A stretch of 64,000 bases of DNA, from contig NZ_RAPV01000001.1 of the NCBI RefSeq assembly GCF_003610295.1, positions 5,208,001-5,272,000 of the forward strand, given 5' to 3'. The notes below the pieces were generated by a model. That model searched no databases and was not told the origin of the DNA. It saw nothing but the letters and a program-made list of their open reading frames with translations. The first letter of the stretch is position 1. Every line of letters begins with the position of its first letter. Position numbers and translations under genes: made by a program. Positions 44,737 to 53,716 of this stretch are shown here, piece after piece. This stretch comes from Paraburkholderia sp. BL23I1N1 (GTDB lineage: Bacteria; Pseudomonadota; Gammaproteobacteria; Burkholderiales; Burkholderiaceae).

Positions 44737-45792
44737 ATGAGGTTCGTGGAAAATTGCTGGTATATGGCTGCGTGGTCGAATGAACTCGAAGACGGTGCGA
44801 AGTTGGTTCGTCGAATCTGTGATCTGCCAATCCTGTTCTTTCGGAGCGGAGAGGCAGTCCACGCGGTATTAGACATGTGTCCGCACCGCTTCGCTCCGTT
44901 GAGTTGTGGAAAGCTACAGGACGGCGTGATTGAATGTGGCTATCACGGACTAACTTTCGATGGTTCCGGGGCATGTGTGCGCAATCCGCATGGGCCGATA
45001 ACTCGCGCTATGAAGGTACAGTCGTTCCCGGTCGTCGAGCGTTACCGGGCTATGTGGGTCTGGCTGAGTGATCCGACTTTGGCGGATATCGATAGCGTTC
45101 CGGATTTTTCTTTCCAGGATATAGAAATTCCGACGGCCATCAGCTTTGGTTATCTTCAATGTAAAGGGGATTATCGACTCTGTGTAGACAACATTCTTGA
45201 TCTGAGCCACGTAGATTTTCTCCATGCGAACACGCTCGGAGGGGGATCCATCGTCGGTACGCGACAGGAGGTGCACGAGGACAAAGATGGCCTCACTGTG
45301 CGATGGAGCAATAGCGGTGTTCCAGCCTCGCCGTTTCACATCCGCCTGGGCTCTTTTCCTGCTGACGCCATGCTTGACCGCTTTACCGAAGTGACGTGGC
45401 ATCCACCGGGCACAATGAAGTTGACGAGCGCCTTTGGTCAGGTCGGTTCTGCTGAAAGGGACTTTTCCAAGACGGTCGGCGCCCACATCATGACGCCCGA
45501 AACCCGAAGTACGAGTCATTACTTCTATTCCACCATGCGCAACTTCCGCATGGAGGATGATGCATTCAACAAAGAGTATGGGCGCATTCGTGACCATATC
45601 TTCGCGAGCGAGGATGGATCGATGATTGCAGCTATTCAGGACCGAATGGACAATCGCGAATTGTTCGAGTTGCGACCTCTGTCACTGAAGATTGACCACG
45701 CTGCGGTCCGTGTACGACGGAGGCTGGACACGATGCTAAAAAACGAAAGCGGGGTAAGGATGGAGCGGTCGGTACTTGCAACCGGTGCGTAA
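44737..45792 (+). CDS. Rieske non-heme iron oxygenase, dicamba monooxygenase (DdmC)-like
   Basis: 351 residues from ATG 44737 with GGAGG upstream. The Rieske motif is Cys48-x-His50 ('DMCPHRFAPLS') and Cys67-x2-His70 ('CGYHGLTFDG'). The mononuclear-iron motif is 'VDNILDLSHVDFLH' with Asp155, His158 and His163. The 'FVENCWYMAA' start and the 'NPHG' segment are typical of the DdmC/VanA O-demethylase branch. These enzymes hydroxylate an aryl O-methyl group, releasing formaldehyde and a phenol. A methoxybenzoate substrate is inferred. Confidence 0.88.
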   Translation: MRFVENCWYMAAWSNELEDGAKLVRRICDLPILFFRSGEAVHAVLDMCPHRFAPLSCGKLQDGVIECGYHGLTFDGSGACVRNPHGPITRAMKVQSFPVVERYRAMWVWLSDPTLADIDSVPDFSFQDIEIPTAISFGYLQCKGDYRLCVDNILDLSHVDFLHANTLGGGSIVGTRQEVHEDKDGLTVRWSNSGVPASPFHIRLGSFPADAMLDRFTEVTWHPPGTMKLTSAFGQVGSAERDFSKTVGAHIMTPETRSTSHYFYSTMRNFRMEDDAFNKEYGRIRDHIFASEDGSMIAAIQDRMDNRELFELRPLSLKIDHAAVRVRRRLDTMLKNESGVRMERSVLATGA

Positions 45793-45924
45793 CATCCGTT
45801 GGCTTGCCCTTCGGGGCGGCCCCGGGCAGACACCGAGGCGCTGCGCGACAGGATGTGATTGGCCCGTGCCGGGCTGCAGTCTCTCGGTAGTTGTTCACGT
45901 GCAATGCAGGATGGAAGGATCATT

Positions 45925-47151
45925 GTGATTAACCGATACGACGTACTGATTGTCGGCGCCGGACATAGTGGTGCGCAGGCTGCAATCTCGCTCAGGCAGC
46001 GGAAGTTTGAGGGAACCATTGCCATAATCGGGGAGGAGGCGGAACTCCCCTATGAACGCCCTCCGCTATCCAAGGAATATCTTGCCAGCGAGAAGCAGTT
46101 TGACCGCCTGCTTATTCGGCCAGCCCCGTTCTGGGAGGAGAAGGGCGTAACGATGCTGGCATCCAGAAGGGTGGTATCGGTTAATCCGGAGGCGCACTGG
46201 GTCGTAACAGAAGACGGTGAGACGGTCGGATATGGCCGCCTTATATGGGCAGCGGGAGGGCGCGCGCGGCGGCTAGGCTGTTCTGGCCATCATCTTTCCG
46301 GCGTTCATTCTGTGCGTACTCGCGCTGATGTAGACCGAATGATCTCAGAGTTGACGGTGGCGCGAAGCGTTACGGTTATCGGCGGCGGATACATCGGACT
46401 GGAGGCGGCTGCTGTGCTCACTCGAATGGGCAAGCGCGTCACGGTCCTCGAAGCAATGGAACGTGTGCTCGCGCGGGTGGCAGGCGAGCAGTTGTCCCGA
46501 TTTTATGAAGCCCAGCATCGCGCCCATGGTGTCGATATACGGCTGAATACCGTCGTCGAATGCATAGAGGGGCAAGAGGGCCGGGCCAATGGCGTGAGGC
46601 TGGCTGGCGGAGAAGTGGTCCCAGCCGACATGGTGATCGTGGGAATTGGGATTACGCCGTCAGTTGAGCCGTTGCGAGAGGCGGGTCTAGGCTCCGCCAA
46701 CGGTGTGCCGATCGATGAACATGGACGCACGTCATTGCCAGATATCTATGTAGTCGGAGACTGTGCCCTTCATATAAATAAGTATGCGCACGGATCACCG
46801 ATCAGACTGGAATCCGTGCAGAACGCGAACGATCTTGCCACCGTTGTGGCGTACGCCATCACGGGCGATCCGCGACCGTATGATTCGGTGCCATGGTTCT
46901 GGTCCAGTCAATACGATTTGAAATTGCAGACTGTCGGTCTGTCAATTGGGCACGACGCAACAGTCGTACGTGGCGACATCCTTAGCCGCAGCTTTTCAAT
47001 TATTTATCTTAAGGAGGGCAGCGTAATCGCGCTCGATTGCGTGAATGCTGCCAAGGATTATGTGCGGGGCAAGGCGCTAGTGGCCGGGCGGGCGAAGATC
47101 GATCCGTTGCAACTGGCTGATGTCACGATACCTCTTACCAGTACAGTGTGA
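45925..47151 (+). CDS. FAD-dependent ferredoxin reductase (DdmA-like)
   Basis: 408 residues from GTG 45925, which has GGAAGGA five bases upstream; ATG 45904 is the alternative. Two dinucleotide folds are visible: 'VLIVGAGHSGAQAA' (FAD) and 'VIGGGYIGLEAAA' (NAD(P)H). 'LPYERPPLSKEYL' and 'VYVVGDCA'-like 'IYVVGDCALH' are standard for putidaredoxin/rubredoxin-type reductases. It reduces a [2Fe-2S] ferredoxin. Its position between two Rieske oxygenases, with a ferredoxin gene nearby, makes a three-component oxygenase. Confidence 0.9.
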   Translation: MINRYDVLIVGAGHSGAQAAISLRQRKFEGTIAIIGEEAELPYERPPLSKEYLASEKQFDRLLIRPAPFWEEKGVTMLASRRVVSVNPEAHWVVTEDGETVGYGRLIWAAGGRARRLGCSGHHLSGVHSVRTRADVDRMISELTVARSVTVIGGGYIGLEAAAVLTRMGKRVTVLEAMERVLARVAGEQLSRFYEAQHRAHGVDIRLNTVVECIEGQEGRANGVRLAGGEVVPADMVIVGIGITPSVEPLREAGLGSANGVPIDEHGRTSLPDIYVVGDCALHINKYAHGSPIRLESVQNANDLATVVAYAITGDPRPYDSVPWFWSSQYDLKLQTVGLSIGHDATVVRGDILSRSFSIIYLKEGSVIALDCVNAAKDYVRGKALVAGRAKIDPLQLADVTIPLTSTV

Positions 47152-47393
47152 ACGGCGAGCCGCTCGGATAAATGTGCCATGGCCGGAAATGAGCAATCGA
47201 TGAGGCACATTCCGGAGCCCTGTCGATGTTCATTGGAGTGCCCTGTAAGTCGCGTATGTCTTGGCTGGTTGGCATATGGAACGATTGAATTAGTGTATTC
47301 ATGTGCAGTTGAGCCGCCTTGACAGAAAAAACGTTTAGTTTTCTCGTACGGCGTCCGCTATGGGCACGTACTCTCAATCGGAGACGATCAATC

Positions 47394-48458
47394 ATGAACC
47401 TACCTGCAACATCTCTTTGGCCAACGAACACATGGTACGTTGCCGCGACTGCGGATGAGGTCAGCGGCAAGCCACTAGGTCGACAGATCTGCGGTCAACA
47501 GATCGTGCTGTTTCGCAACGACGCGGGAGAGGTAGCGGCCCTCGACGATTTCTGTCCGCATCGCGGTGCAGCACTTTCGTTGGGATTCGTGCGCGGCGAT
47601 ACGCTTGTCTGCGGCTATCATGGGCTTGCGGTTGGCTGCACAGGCAAAGTCGCGTGCATGCCGGGGCAGCGGGTTGGCGGCTTTCCGCAGGTTCGATCTT
47701 TCCCCGTGATTGAGCGCCACGGATTTATCTGGCTTTGGCCGGGTGACGCTTCACAGGCGTCGCCCGAACTGCTGCCCCGGTTGGAATGGGCCGACAGCCC
47801 GGAGTGGCGTTATGCCGGAGGGCTCTTTCATGTGCAATGCGACTATCGTCTCCTGGTCGACAATCTCATGGATCTCACTCACGAGACCTATGTGCACCGC
47901 ACGAGCATCGGGCAGAAGGAGATCGACGAGACGCCATGCAAGACCGAAATGGTAGGCGATGAGGTCGTCACCACTCGCCTCATGGGAAACGTACCGGCTC
48001 CGCCTCTGTGGCAGTCGCTTATGCGTCAACATGGCCTGCCGGACGATCAGTTGGTCGACAGATGGCAGATTTGCCACTTTTCCCTACCCAGCCATGTGAT
48101 TCTGGAGGTCGGGATGGCACTGGCTGGGCATGGTGGTTACAACGCGGACTCTTCGGTGAAGGTTTCGAGTATTGTCGTTGACTTCATCACGCCAGAGACC
48201 GAGACCAGCAATTGGTATTTCTGGGGGTTCGCGCGGTCATTCTGCCTGGACGATGATGAGCTCACAACTTCCATACGGGATCGACAGGCGACGATCTTCG
48301 GCGAAGACGTCGAAGTGCTTGAGCAGCAGCAGAGAAATGTTGTCCGTTATCCCGATCGCAAGCTGTTAAAGCTGAATATTGACGCGGGTGGGGTACGGTC
48401 TCGCATGCTGATCGACCGGGCGATCGCTGAGGAAAACAAACCGCCGGTGAACGCGTAA
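47394..48458 (+). CDS. Rieske non-heme iron oxygenase, VanA/DdmC-type O-demethylase
   Basis: 354 residues from ATG 47394. The Rieske ligands are Cys54, His56 ('DDFCPHRGAALS'), Cys73 and His76 ('CGYHGL'). The catalytic-iron motif 'VDNLMDLTHETYVH' gives Asp160, His163 and His168. 'CPHRGAALSLG' and 'IDETPCK'-type segments put it closer to vanillate/syringate O-demethylase oxygenases than the gene at 44737. It likely shares the ferredoxin and reductase. Two oxygenases suggest two methoxylated substrates or two positions on one ring. Confidence 0.88.
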   Translation: MNLPATSLWPTNTWYVAATADEVSGKPLGRQICGQQIVLFRNDAGEVAALDDFCPHRGAALSLGFVRGDTLVCGYHGLAVGCTGKVACMPGQRVGGFPQVRSFPVIERHGFIWLWPGDASQASPELLPRLEWADSPEWRYAGGLFHVQCDYRLLVDNLMDLTHETYVHRTSIGQKEIDETPCKTEMVGDEVVTTRLMGNVPAPPLWQSLMRQHGLPDDQLVDRWQICHFSLPSHVILEVGMALAGHGGYNADSSVKVSSIVVDFITPETETSNWYFWGFARSFCLDDDELTTSIRDRQATIFGEDVEVLEQQQRNVVRYPDRKLLKLNIDAGGVRSRMLIDRAIAEENKPPVNA

Positions 48459-48645
48459 GGTATGAATCTTGTTCTGAACATTCCGCCTGGCGTAGATGTT
48501 GGCAGTGCGAAGCAACCTGCGCAGCGCTGTATGGGTGACCGGTCGTCCAAGGCTGCCCGTTAAACAGGCTTTCCTTTGCCGATTTTTTTGAAGATAAGCG
48601 TAGCCGTGCTCATCGCACGGCTCGTCACACAACGGGTATCGTTTC

Positions 48646-48963
48646 ATGCCGAAGCTATCGGTCATTAACAGGGAAGGTATAAGGCGCACTATTGAGGCAG
48701 AGGAAGGCCTGTCGGTAATGGAGATTATCCGTAACAATGGGATCGACGAGTTACTGGCGTTGTGCGGTGGCTGCTGCTCATGCGGCACATGCCATGTCTA
48801 CATAGATCGCGAATACCTCGAAGTACTTCCGCCGCTGGGTGACATTGAGGACGATTTACTCGACGGTTCCAATCGCCGCGAGAGCACTTCCCGCTTGGCC
48901 TGCCAGATCCCGTTCAGCAGTGAGCTGAATGGTCTGACAGTCAAGATTGTGGCGGACGATTGA
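48646..48963 (+). CDS. Adrenodoxin-type [2Fe-2S] ferredoxin (DdmB-like)
   Basis: A 105-residue ferredoxin with Cys40, Cys46, Cys49 and Cys86 as cluster ligands ('ALCGGCCSCGTCHV' and 'RLACQIPF'). The length and the cysteine-rich 'CGGCCSC' stretch match DdmB of dicamba O-demethylase as I recall it. It would shuttle electrons from the reductase at 45925 to one or both Rieske oxygenases. Confidence 0.9.
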   Translation: MPKLSVINREGIRRTIEAEEGLSVMEIIRNNGIDELLALCGGCCSCGTCHVYIDREYLEVLPPLGDIEDDLLDGSNRRESTSRLACQIPFSSELNGLTVKIVADD

Positions 48964-49139
48964 GTTAAGTTTCGAGCGAAGGCTTGTCGATCCCTGCGAC
49001 AGGTGAATGTGGGCAATCCGACGCACGTGGTCGAAACTGATGTTGTGCGGTTCTGTCGGGATCGATCTTCGTCATCAGTGGTCGATGGCGCTGAACGTCC
49101 ACTGTATTTCGAAATGCTATTGTTTACGTAGGACTACGT

Positions 49140-49772
49140 ATGGACAGAAAAATGATTCTCTACGCTGCGGACTCGCCAAACGGACATCGGGCGGTGGTGT
49201 TTATGGAAGAGATGGCGGTTCCGTACGAGTTAAGAGTTATCAACTTGTTGGAGGGAGGCGCATCGACGCCAGAACTTTTGGCTCTGAATCCGCGAGCTCG
49301 TGTGCCCGTGCTTGTCGATCTTGGGGCGGCCAAGACGCCGCGAGTGCTGTGGCAGAGTTGGTCCATCGGTGCGTATCTTGCCGACAAGTGTGGTGCGTTT
49401 ATCCCTGCGGAGAAGGAGGCGCGAGACATAGTGCTTGAATGGCTTTTCTTCGTCGGGACCGATGTTGCAATGGCGCACTCGACGCTTTACGCGGTTACGC
49501 ATCTGATCCCGGAGAAGGCTCCGTCGATAACAGGCTTCTATGAGCAGCGCGTCCTGAGGGTCTTCAGGGACATAGACCGACAATTGGCAGTATCTGGGTT
49601 CTTGTGCGGTGAGCTATCGATCGCAGATCTGGCGCTTTATCCGATTTTCAATAGCGCCCGTGCACTATTGAATAGATACCCTGAATTAGACAACCTCCAA
49701 CACTGGGGAAATGTCATGGATGCAAGGCCTGGATGTAAACGTGGAGTAGGTGCATTTGCCACGGGTACGTAA
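49140..49772 (+). CDS. Glutathione S-transferase
   Basis: 210 residues with a thioredoxin-fold N-terminal domain ('MILYAADSPNGHRAVVFMEEMAVPYELR', likely active Ser12) and a helical C-terminal domain ('SGFLCGELSIADLALYPIF', the conserved N-capping region). In gentisate pathways a GST acts as maleylpyruvate isomerase; in chlorinated dicamba-type pathways GSTs remove chlorine from dichlorogentisate. Either would fit module E. The C-terminal ~10 residues ('RGVGAFATGT') look unconserved. Confidence 0.85.
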   Translation: MDRKMILYAADSPNGHRAVVFMEEMAVPYELRVINLLEGGASTPELLALNPRARVPVLVDLGAAKTPRVLWQSWSIGAYLADKCGAFIPAEKEARDIVLEWLFFVGTDVAMAHSTLYAVTHLIPEKAPSITGFYEQRVLRVFRDIDRQLAVSGFLCGELSIADLALYPIFNSARALLNRYPELDNLQHWGNVMDARPGCKRGVGAFATGT

Positions 49773-50286
49773 TCGATCCTCCGACATCGGTGGGAAGGCG
49801 CCGAAACCTCATCTCGCCAGTTTGCGGGAGATTGAAAACAACGCCGATTTTCGGAGAGCAAAAAAAGTAGTCGATCACCGTCGAGCAGCAAGAGGGCGCC
49901 GCAGTATCGCGGCGTAAGGTTCTGTTTGCGCTAAATCGTTTTGGAAAGCGTATTTTTCTTTGCGATATTGAAAATAGATAAATTGCTATAATTAGGTATG
50001 CAAAATTCATACATGAATGTCAGTAGAGGAAGCGAAGATGAAGTGGAAGGGTCGTCCGATAACCTTATGGGCAGTATCAAAGATAACGATTGCTCGAAAA
50101 GATCTGGGCGTGAGCCGATGGTTGGCTGTTTAACGCGGCGCCCATTTATGTACGCCCCTTTCTGATGCAAACCGGAACCGCACACCAAGCACCGGTTTTG
50201 AGCGCAGTAGCTTTGCCGCTGTCAAGACAGCATGAAGGATCTATGCCCGTATGTCGCGTTGCAGTCTCTAACAGGAGGGAACGATC
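49773..50286. other. Intergenic region between GST and formaldehyde dehydrogenase genes
   Basis: 514 bp, AT-rich in the middle. It holds a TATAAT at 49987-49992, a perfect palindrome ATTCATACATGAAT (50005-50018), and a possible 55-codon frame from ATG 49998 with no recognised domain. The palindrome overlaps that frame's start. It may be a control region for the downstream gene or the remains of a regulator gene. Confidence 0.4.
49998..50165 (+). CDS. Possible small protein, unrecognised
   Basis: A 55-codon frame from ATG 49998 reading 'MQNSYMNVSRGSEDEVEGSSDN...', acidic then basic in charge. No strong ribosome-binding site, no domain. It could be the start of a truncated regulator gene or a leader peptide. 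It is kept only because it is preceded by a TATAAT. Confidence 0.2.
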   Translation: MQNSYMNVSRGSEDEVEGSSDNLMGSIKDNDCSKRSGREPMVGCLTRRPFMYAPF

Positions 50287-51492
50287 GTGTCATCGAATCG
50301 AGGGGTTGCTTATGTTCGGCAGGGACTCGTTGAGGTCCAGTCGATTTCGTATCCGAAGCTCGAGGATCCCCGTGGCAGACGTATCGACCACGGCGTAATT
50401 CTCAGGGTCGTCTCAACCAATATTTGCGGTTCGGACCAGCACATGGTACGTGGACGCACTACGGCACCGGAGGGACTCATTCTTGGCCATGAAATTACCG
50501 GGGAGGTAATTGAGTTAGGGCGGGACGTCGAAACGATAAAGAGAGGGGACCTCGTTTCGGTACCCTTCAACGTTGCATGCGGCCGATGCAGAGCCTGCAA
50601 GGAGCAGGACACCGGGGTGTGCCTTACCGCCAATCCGTCGCGTGCAGGCGGGGCCTACGGATATGTAGATATGGGCGGATGGGTTGGGGGGCAGGCTGAA
50701 TACGTGATGGTCCCGTATGCGGACTTTAACCTGCTGCGTTTTCCGGACAAGGCGCAGGCGATGGAGAAAATCCGCGATCTGACCTGCCTCTCCGATATTT
50801 TGCCAACAGGTTATCACGGTGCGCTCACGGCTGGCGTCGGTCCTGGTTGCACCGTCTATGTTGCTGGCGCAGGCCCGGTGGGGCTCGCGGCTGCCAGCTC
50901 GGCACTACTCCTTGGTGCCGCTGTGGTGATTGTGGGCGACGTGAATCCTGTACGCCTTGCACATGCTCGAAAACACGGCTTTCATACTGTCGACCTCTCG
51001 ACTGACGACAGTCTGGCTGATCAGGTTGCATTGATTCTCGGTAGACCAGAGGTAGATTGCGCAATTGACGCCGTAGGCTTCGAAGCTCGTGGCCACGGTC
51101 ACCAGGGAGCTCAACACGAAGCACCGGCAACCGTATTAAATTCGTTGATGGAAATTACGCGCCCTGCTGGCAGAATCGGTATTCCGGGTTTGTATGTCAC
51201 AGAAGATCCAGGGGCGGCAGACCCGGCAGCCAGGCATGGATCGCTCAGCATCCGGTTCGGCCTCGGTTGGGCAAAGTCGCACAGTTTTTTTACCGGTCAG
51301 ACGCCGGTGATGAGGTACAACCGTGCACTGATGCAGGCGATTCTCTGGGACCGCATCAAGATTGCCGATGTTGTGGGCGTTGAAGTCATCTCACTCGATG
51401 ACGCACCTCGGGGATACGCGGAATTCGATTCTGGTGTTCCGAAGAAATTCGTCATCGACCCGCACGGTCTTTTACGTGGCGTAGGCCATTGA
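50287..51492 (+). CDS. fdhA: Glutathione-independent formaldehyde dehydrogenase
   Basis: 401 residues with GTG start and an AGGAGG upstream. It is a zinc-binding medium-chain dehydrogenase: catalytic zinc region 'STNICGSDQHMVRGRT', structural zinc Cys cluster 'CGRCRACKEQDTGVC', NAD loop 'VYVAGAGPVGLAAA', and the long insertion with 'GHGHQGAQHEAPATVLNSLM' that marks the glutathione-independent enzymes (PFDH type). It oxidises formaldehyde to formate, so it neatly disposes of the formaldehyde released by the O-demethylases encoded just before. Confidence 0.92.
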   Translation: MSSNRGVAYVRQGLVEVQSISYPKLEDPRGRRIDHGVILRVVSTNICGSDQHMVRGRTTAPEGLILGHEITGEVIELGRDVETIKRGDLVSVPFNVACGRCRACKEQDTGVCLTANPSRAGGAYGYVDMGGWVGGQAEYVMVPYADFNLLRFPDKAQAMEKIRDLTCLSDILPTGYHGALTAGVGPGCTVYVAGAGPVGLAAASSALLLGAAVVIVGDVNPVRLAHARKHGFHTVDLSTDDSLADQVALILGRPEVDCAIDAVGFEARGHGHQGAQHEAPATVLNSLMEITRPAGRIGIPGLYVTEDPGAADPAARHGSLSIRFGLGWAKSHSFFTGQTPVMRYNRALMQAILWDRIKIADVVGVEVISLDDAPRGYAEFDSGVPKKFVIDPHGLLRGVGH

Positions 51493-51870
51493 TCGCCCTG
51501 CCGTGATCAATTCATAAATTGCCAGCCCACAGTGGTCGTGGGGTCTGATTGATACCGGCTTCTGGAGAAAGCTGGACTGGAGACGAACTGTCAAACGCGA
51601 TTCCATGCACATTGCTGCGGCGGATTCGCTCTACGGCAACGACCCTATGCGACCCAATGGAAATGACCTTTCCGGATATCTGGTGGGGCACTTTTCTCGG
51701 GGCACTTCTTCCTTTGGGCAATAGTTGCGCCGCAGCTGTTCTGATGGTGGCGGGTGTTCCCAGGCAGTCTGAGAATCACGGCGCTCAGATTCTCGGTCTC
51801 ATGCAGGAGGATAGGAGTTCAGTTTATTTGATCTATTAAAAATAATACTTATATATTAAAGGAGACGTCG
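51493..51870. other. Intergenic region upstream of the second porin
   Basis: 378 bp. No supported gene; the frame at 51549-51839 has no domain. The last ~60 bp are AT-rich, likely the porin promoter, and end in an AAAGGAGACGTCG ribosome-binding context like that of the first porin. Confidence 0.4.
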
Positions 51871-53010
51871 ATGAAATTGATATCAGTTGTCGTGCTGTGT
51901 GCGGCAGGTATCGCCTGCGCTACCGCGCGCGCACAGAATAGCGTCACGTTATACGGTATCGTCGATACGGGAGTCGAATTTGTTACGCACGCAAATGCGG
52001 CGGGTGATAGCCTGGTGCGGATGCCTGCGATTACGGGTTCACTGCCTTCTCGTATTGGGTTCAAGGGGACCGAGGATCTTGGTGGAGGCTACCGCGCTCA
52101 GTTTCAACTGGAGAACGGCTTTAATCTCCGGGGAGGAGATCTCGGCCAAGGCGGTCGGCTGTTCGGGCGACAGGCCTGGGTCGGAGTCGGTGGACCGGTC
52201 GGAATGCTTTCCTTTGGTCGGCAATACACGGCGACATATCTTGTGCTGCTAGAGAACTCACTCATCGGGCCGTCTCTGTACAACGGGATAGGGACGTTAG
52301 ATGCGTACACGTCAAATGCGCGGGCGGATAACTCGGTTGTGTATCGGGGCACGTTTGCTGGCCTGACTGCGTTCGGTTCATACTCATTTGGCCGTGACTC
52401 AACTGGCACAGGTAATAGCCCCGGGCAGGGCATCTGTGCAGGCAGCCTGCCGGGGGACTATCGGGCATGCAAGGACTGGTCTGTGATGCTGAAATACGAT
52501 GCACCAAATTTTGGCGTAGGCATGGCGTATGAAGAGCAGCATGGCGGACCAGGCGCTACTGCAAGTTTTCTTGACGGGGTACCAGCGATCCAGAACGCCA
52601 CCAGCGGTGACCGGGACGCGAGGTTGATCGCGAATGGGTATGCAAAAGTGTTCGATGTTGTGCGCCTGGCGGCAGGCTACGTGAATCGCCGTGTCAGTAC
52701 AGACGGTCTTGACATGCCGACCTTGCGTTCCAACCTGTTTTATCTCGAGGTCTCGTATCGCATCACCCCCGCGTTCCTCATAGACGGTGGAGTCTATCGT
52801 ATCGTTAATGCGGAGCACGATACTCGTGCTACAACAGCCTCAGTTCGGGGAATGTACTTCCTTTCAAAGACGACAGCCGTATACGGCCAATTGGGCTTTT
52901 TGGCGAACAGCCGCGTCGCGCGATACTCGCTTGGTGCCGGAGGGCTCGCCACGCCTCCAGTCGGGGCGAATCAAACCGGTATCATGGTTGGAATTCGCAA
53001 CATGTTTTAA
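51871..53010 (+). CDS. OmpC-type general porin
   Basis: 379 residues: signal peptide (MKLISVVVLCAAGIACATARA), 'QNSVTLYGIVDTGVEF', 'GFKGTEDLGGGYRAQFQLENGF', 'GRLFGRQAWVG', and the terminal 'NQTGIMVGIRNMF' with C-terminal Phe. This is a full-length porin of the same family as that at 29990 but quite diverged. It ends the plus-strand run of module E and probably admits its aromatic-acid substrate. Confidence 0.9.
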   Translation: MKLISVVVLCAAGIACATARAQNSVTLYGIVDTGVEFVTHANAAGDSLVRMPAITGSLPSRIGFKGTEDLGGGYRAQFQLENGFNLRGGDLGQGGRLFGRQAWVGVGGPVGMLSFGRQYTATYLVLLENSLIGPSLYNGIGTLDAYTSNARADNSVVYRGTFAGLTAFGSYSFGRDSTGTGNSPGQGICAGSLPGDYRACKDWSVMLKYDAPNFGVGMAYEEQHGGPGATASFLDGVPAIQNATSGDRDARLIANGYAKVFDVVRLAAGYVNRRVSTDGLDMPTLRSNLFYLEVSYRITPAFLIDGGVYRIVNAEHDTRATTASVRGMYFLSKTTAVYGQLGFLANSRVARYSLGAGGLATPPVGANQTGIMVGIRNMF

Positions 53011-53716
53011 CGGAATTCGACGTGCGAAGTGCCGCAGTTGCATGACCGCCACCTTGCACGTCATCCGATACTTGTCGTCGAAGCAGCCGTTTCCGGTGGA
53101 CATGTACGGGTTCCTGGGACACTTATGTTTTGCGCGTGACCTTCGAGGTTCGTACGTCTGATGCCTGGCGGAGCGTGACAGGAATCAATGTCGCCTGTCT
53201 CACCCCTTTACGGGTCGACGTGCGTATCGCGCCGCTCGTCACGATCACGACAGCAGTGGGCATATGGGTTGGCTATCCTATAGTTTTCCCCCTGCACATC
53301 TTTCGCCTCCGGAAATAGCGCACGCGGAGGCACATGCTCCGTCGTTGTGCCCTCGGCTTCGCACATATGACAGCGGGTAAATTGCATTCAGACCGTCCAG
53401 TTTTTTTAAGAAACGAGTGGGCAGCGGGGATGCAGAGAGTCGAGCAGGGAGATCTGGCCAACCTTCATGTCCTTGATGGCCGCAAGTGATCTCCATGCGA
53501 GTTCTAGGCTTGCCTCACGCAGCCGTCCTTCATCACATGCCGGCCAGCATCGGATATCGTTTGGCGCCTTCTTTGGTCGCAGCCGCCCTATCACATTTGC
53601 TTCGGTGCAACAGGAAACAAGCACAGGACCTGATGACTGCTTTGCCGGGATATTTTAATGTTCTCAGCGGGCAGGGCGGTGTGGCGGCATGTGGCGCGGC
53701 GCGGACCCGCGCGTGA
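53011..53716. other. Region between module E and the KfrA gene, no supported gene
   Basis: 706 bp. It holds several short open frames of unknown or debris-like character on both strands, e.g. a minus-strand 72-codon frame at 53406-53624. None has a recognised domain. It marks the change from catabolic to plasmid-like accessory DNA. Confidence 0.4.
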
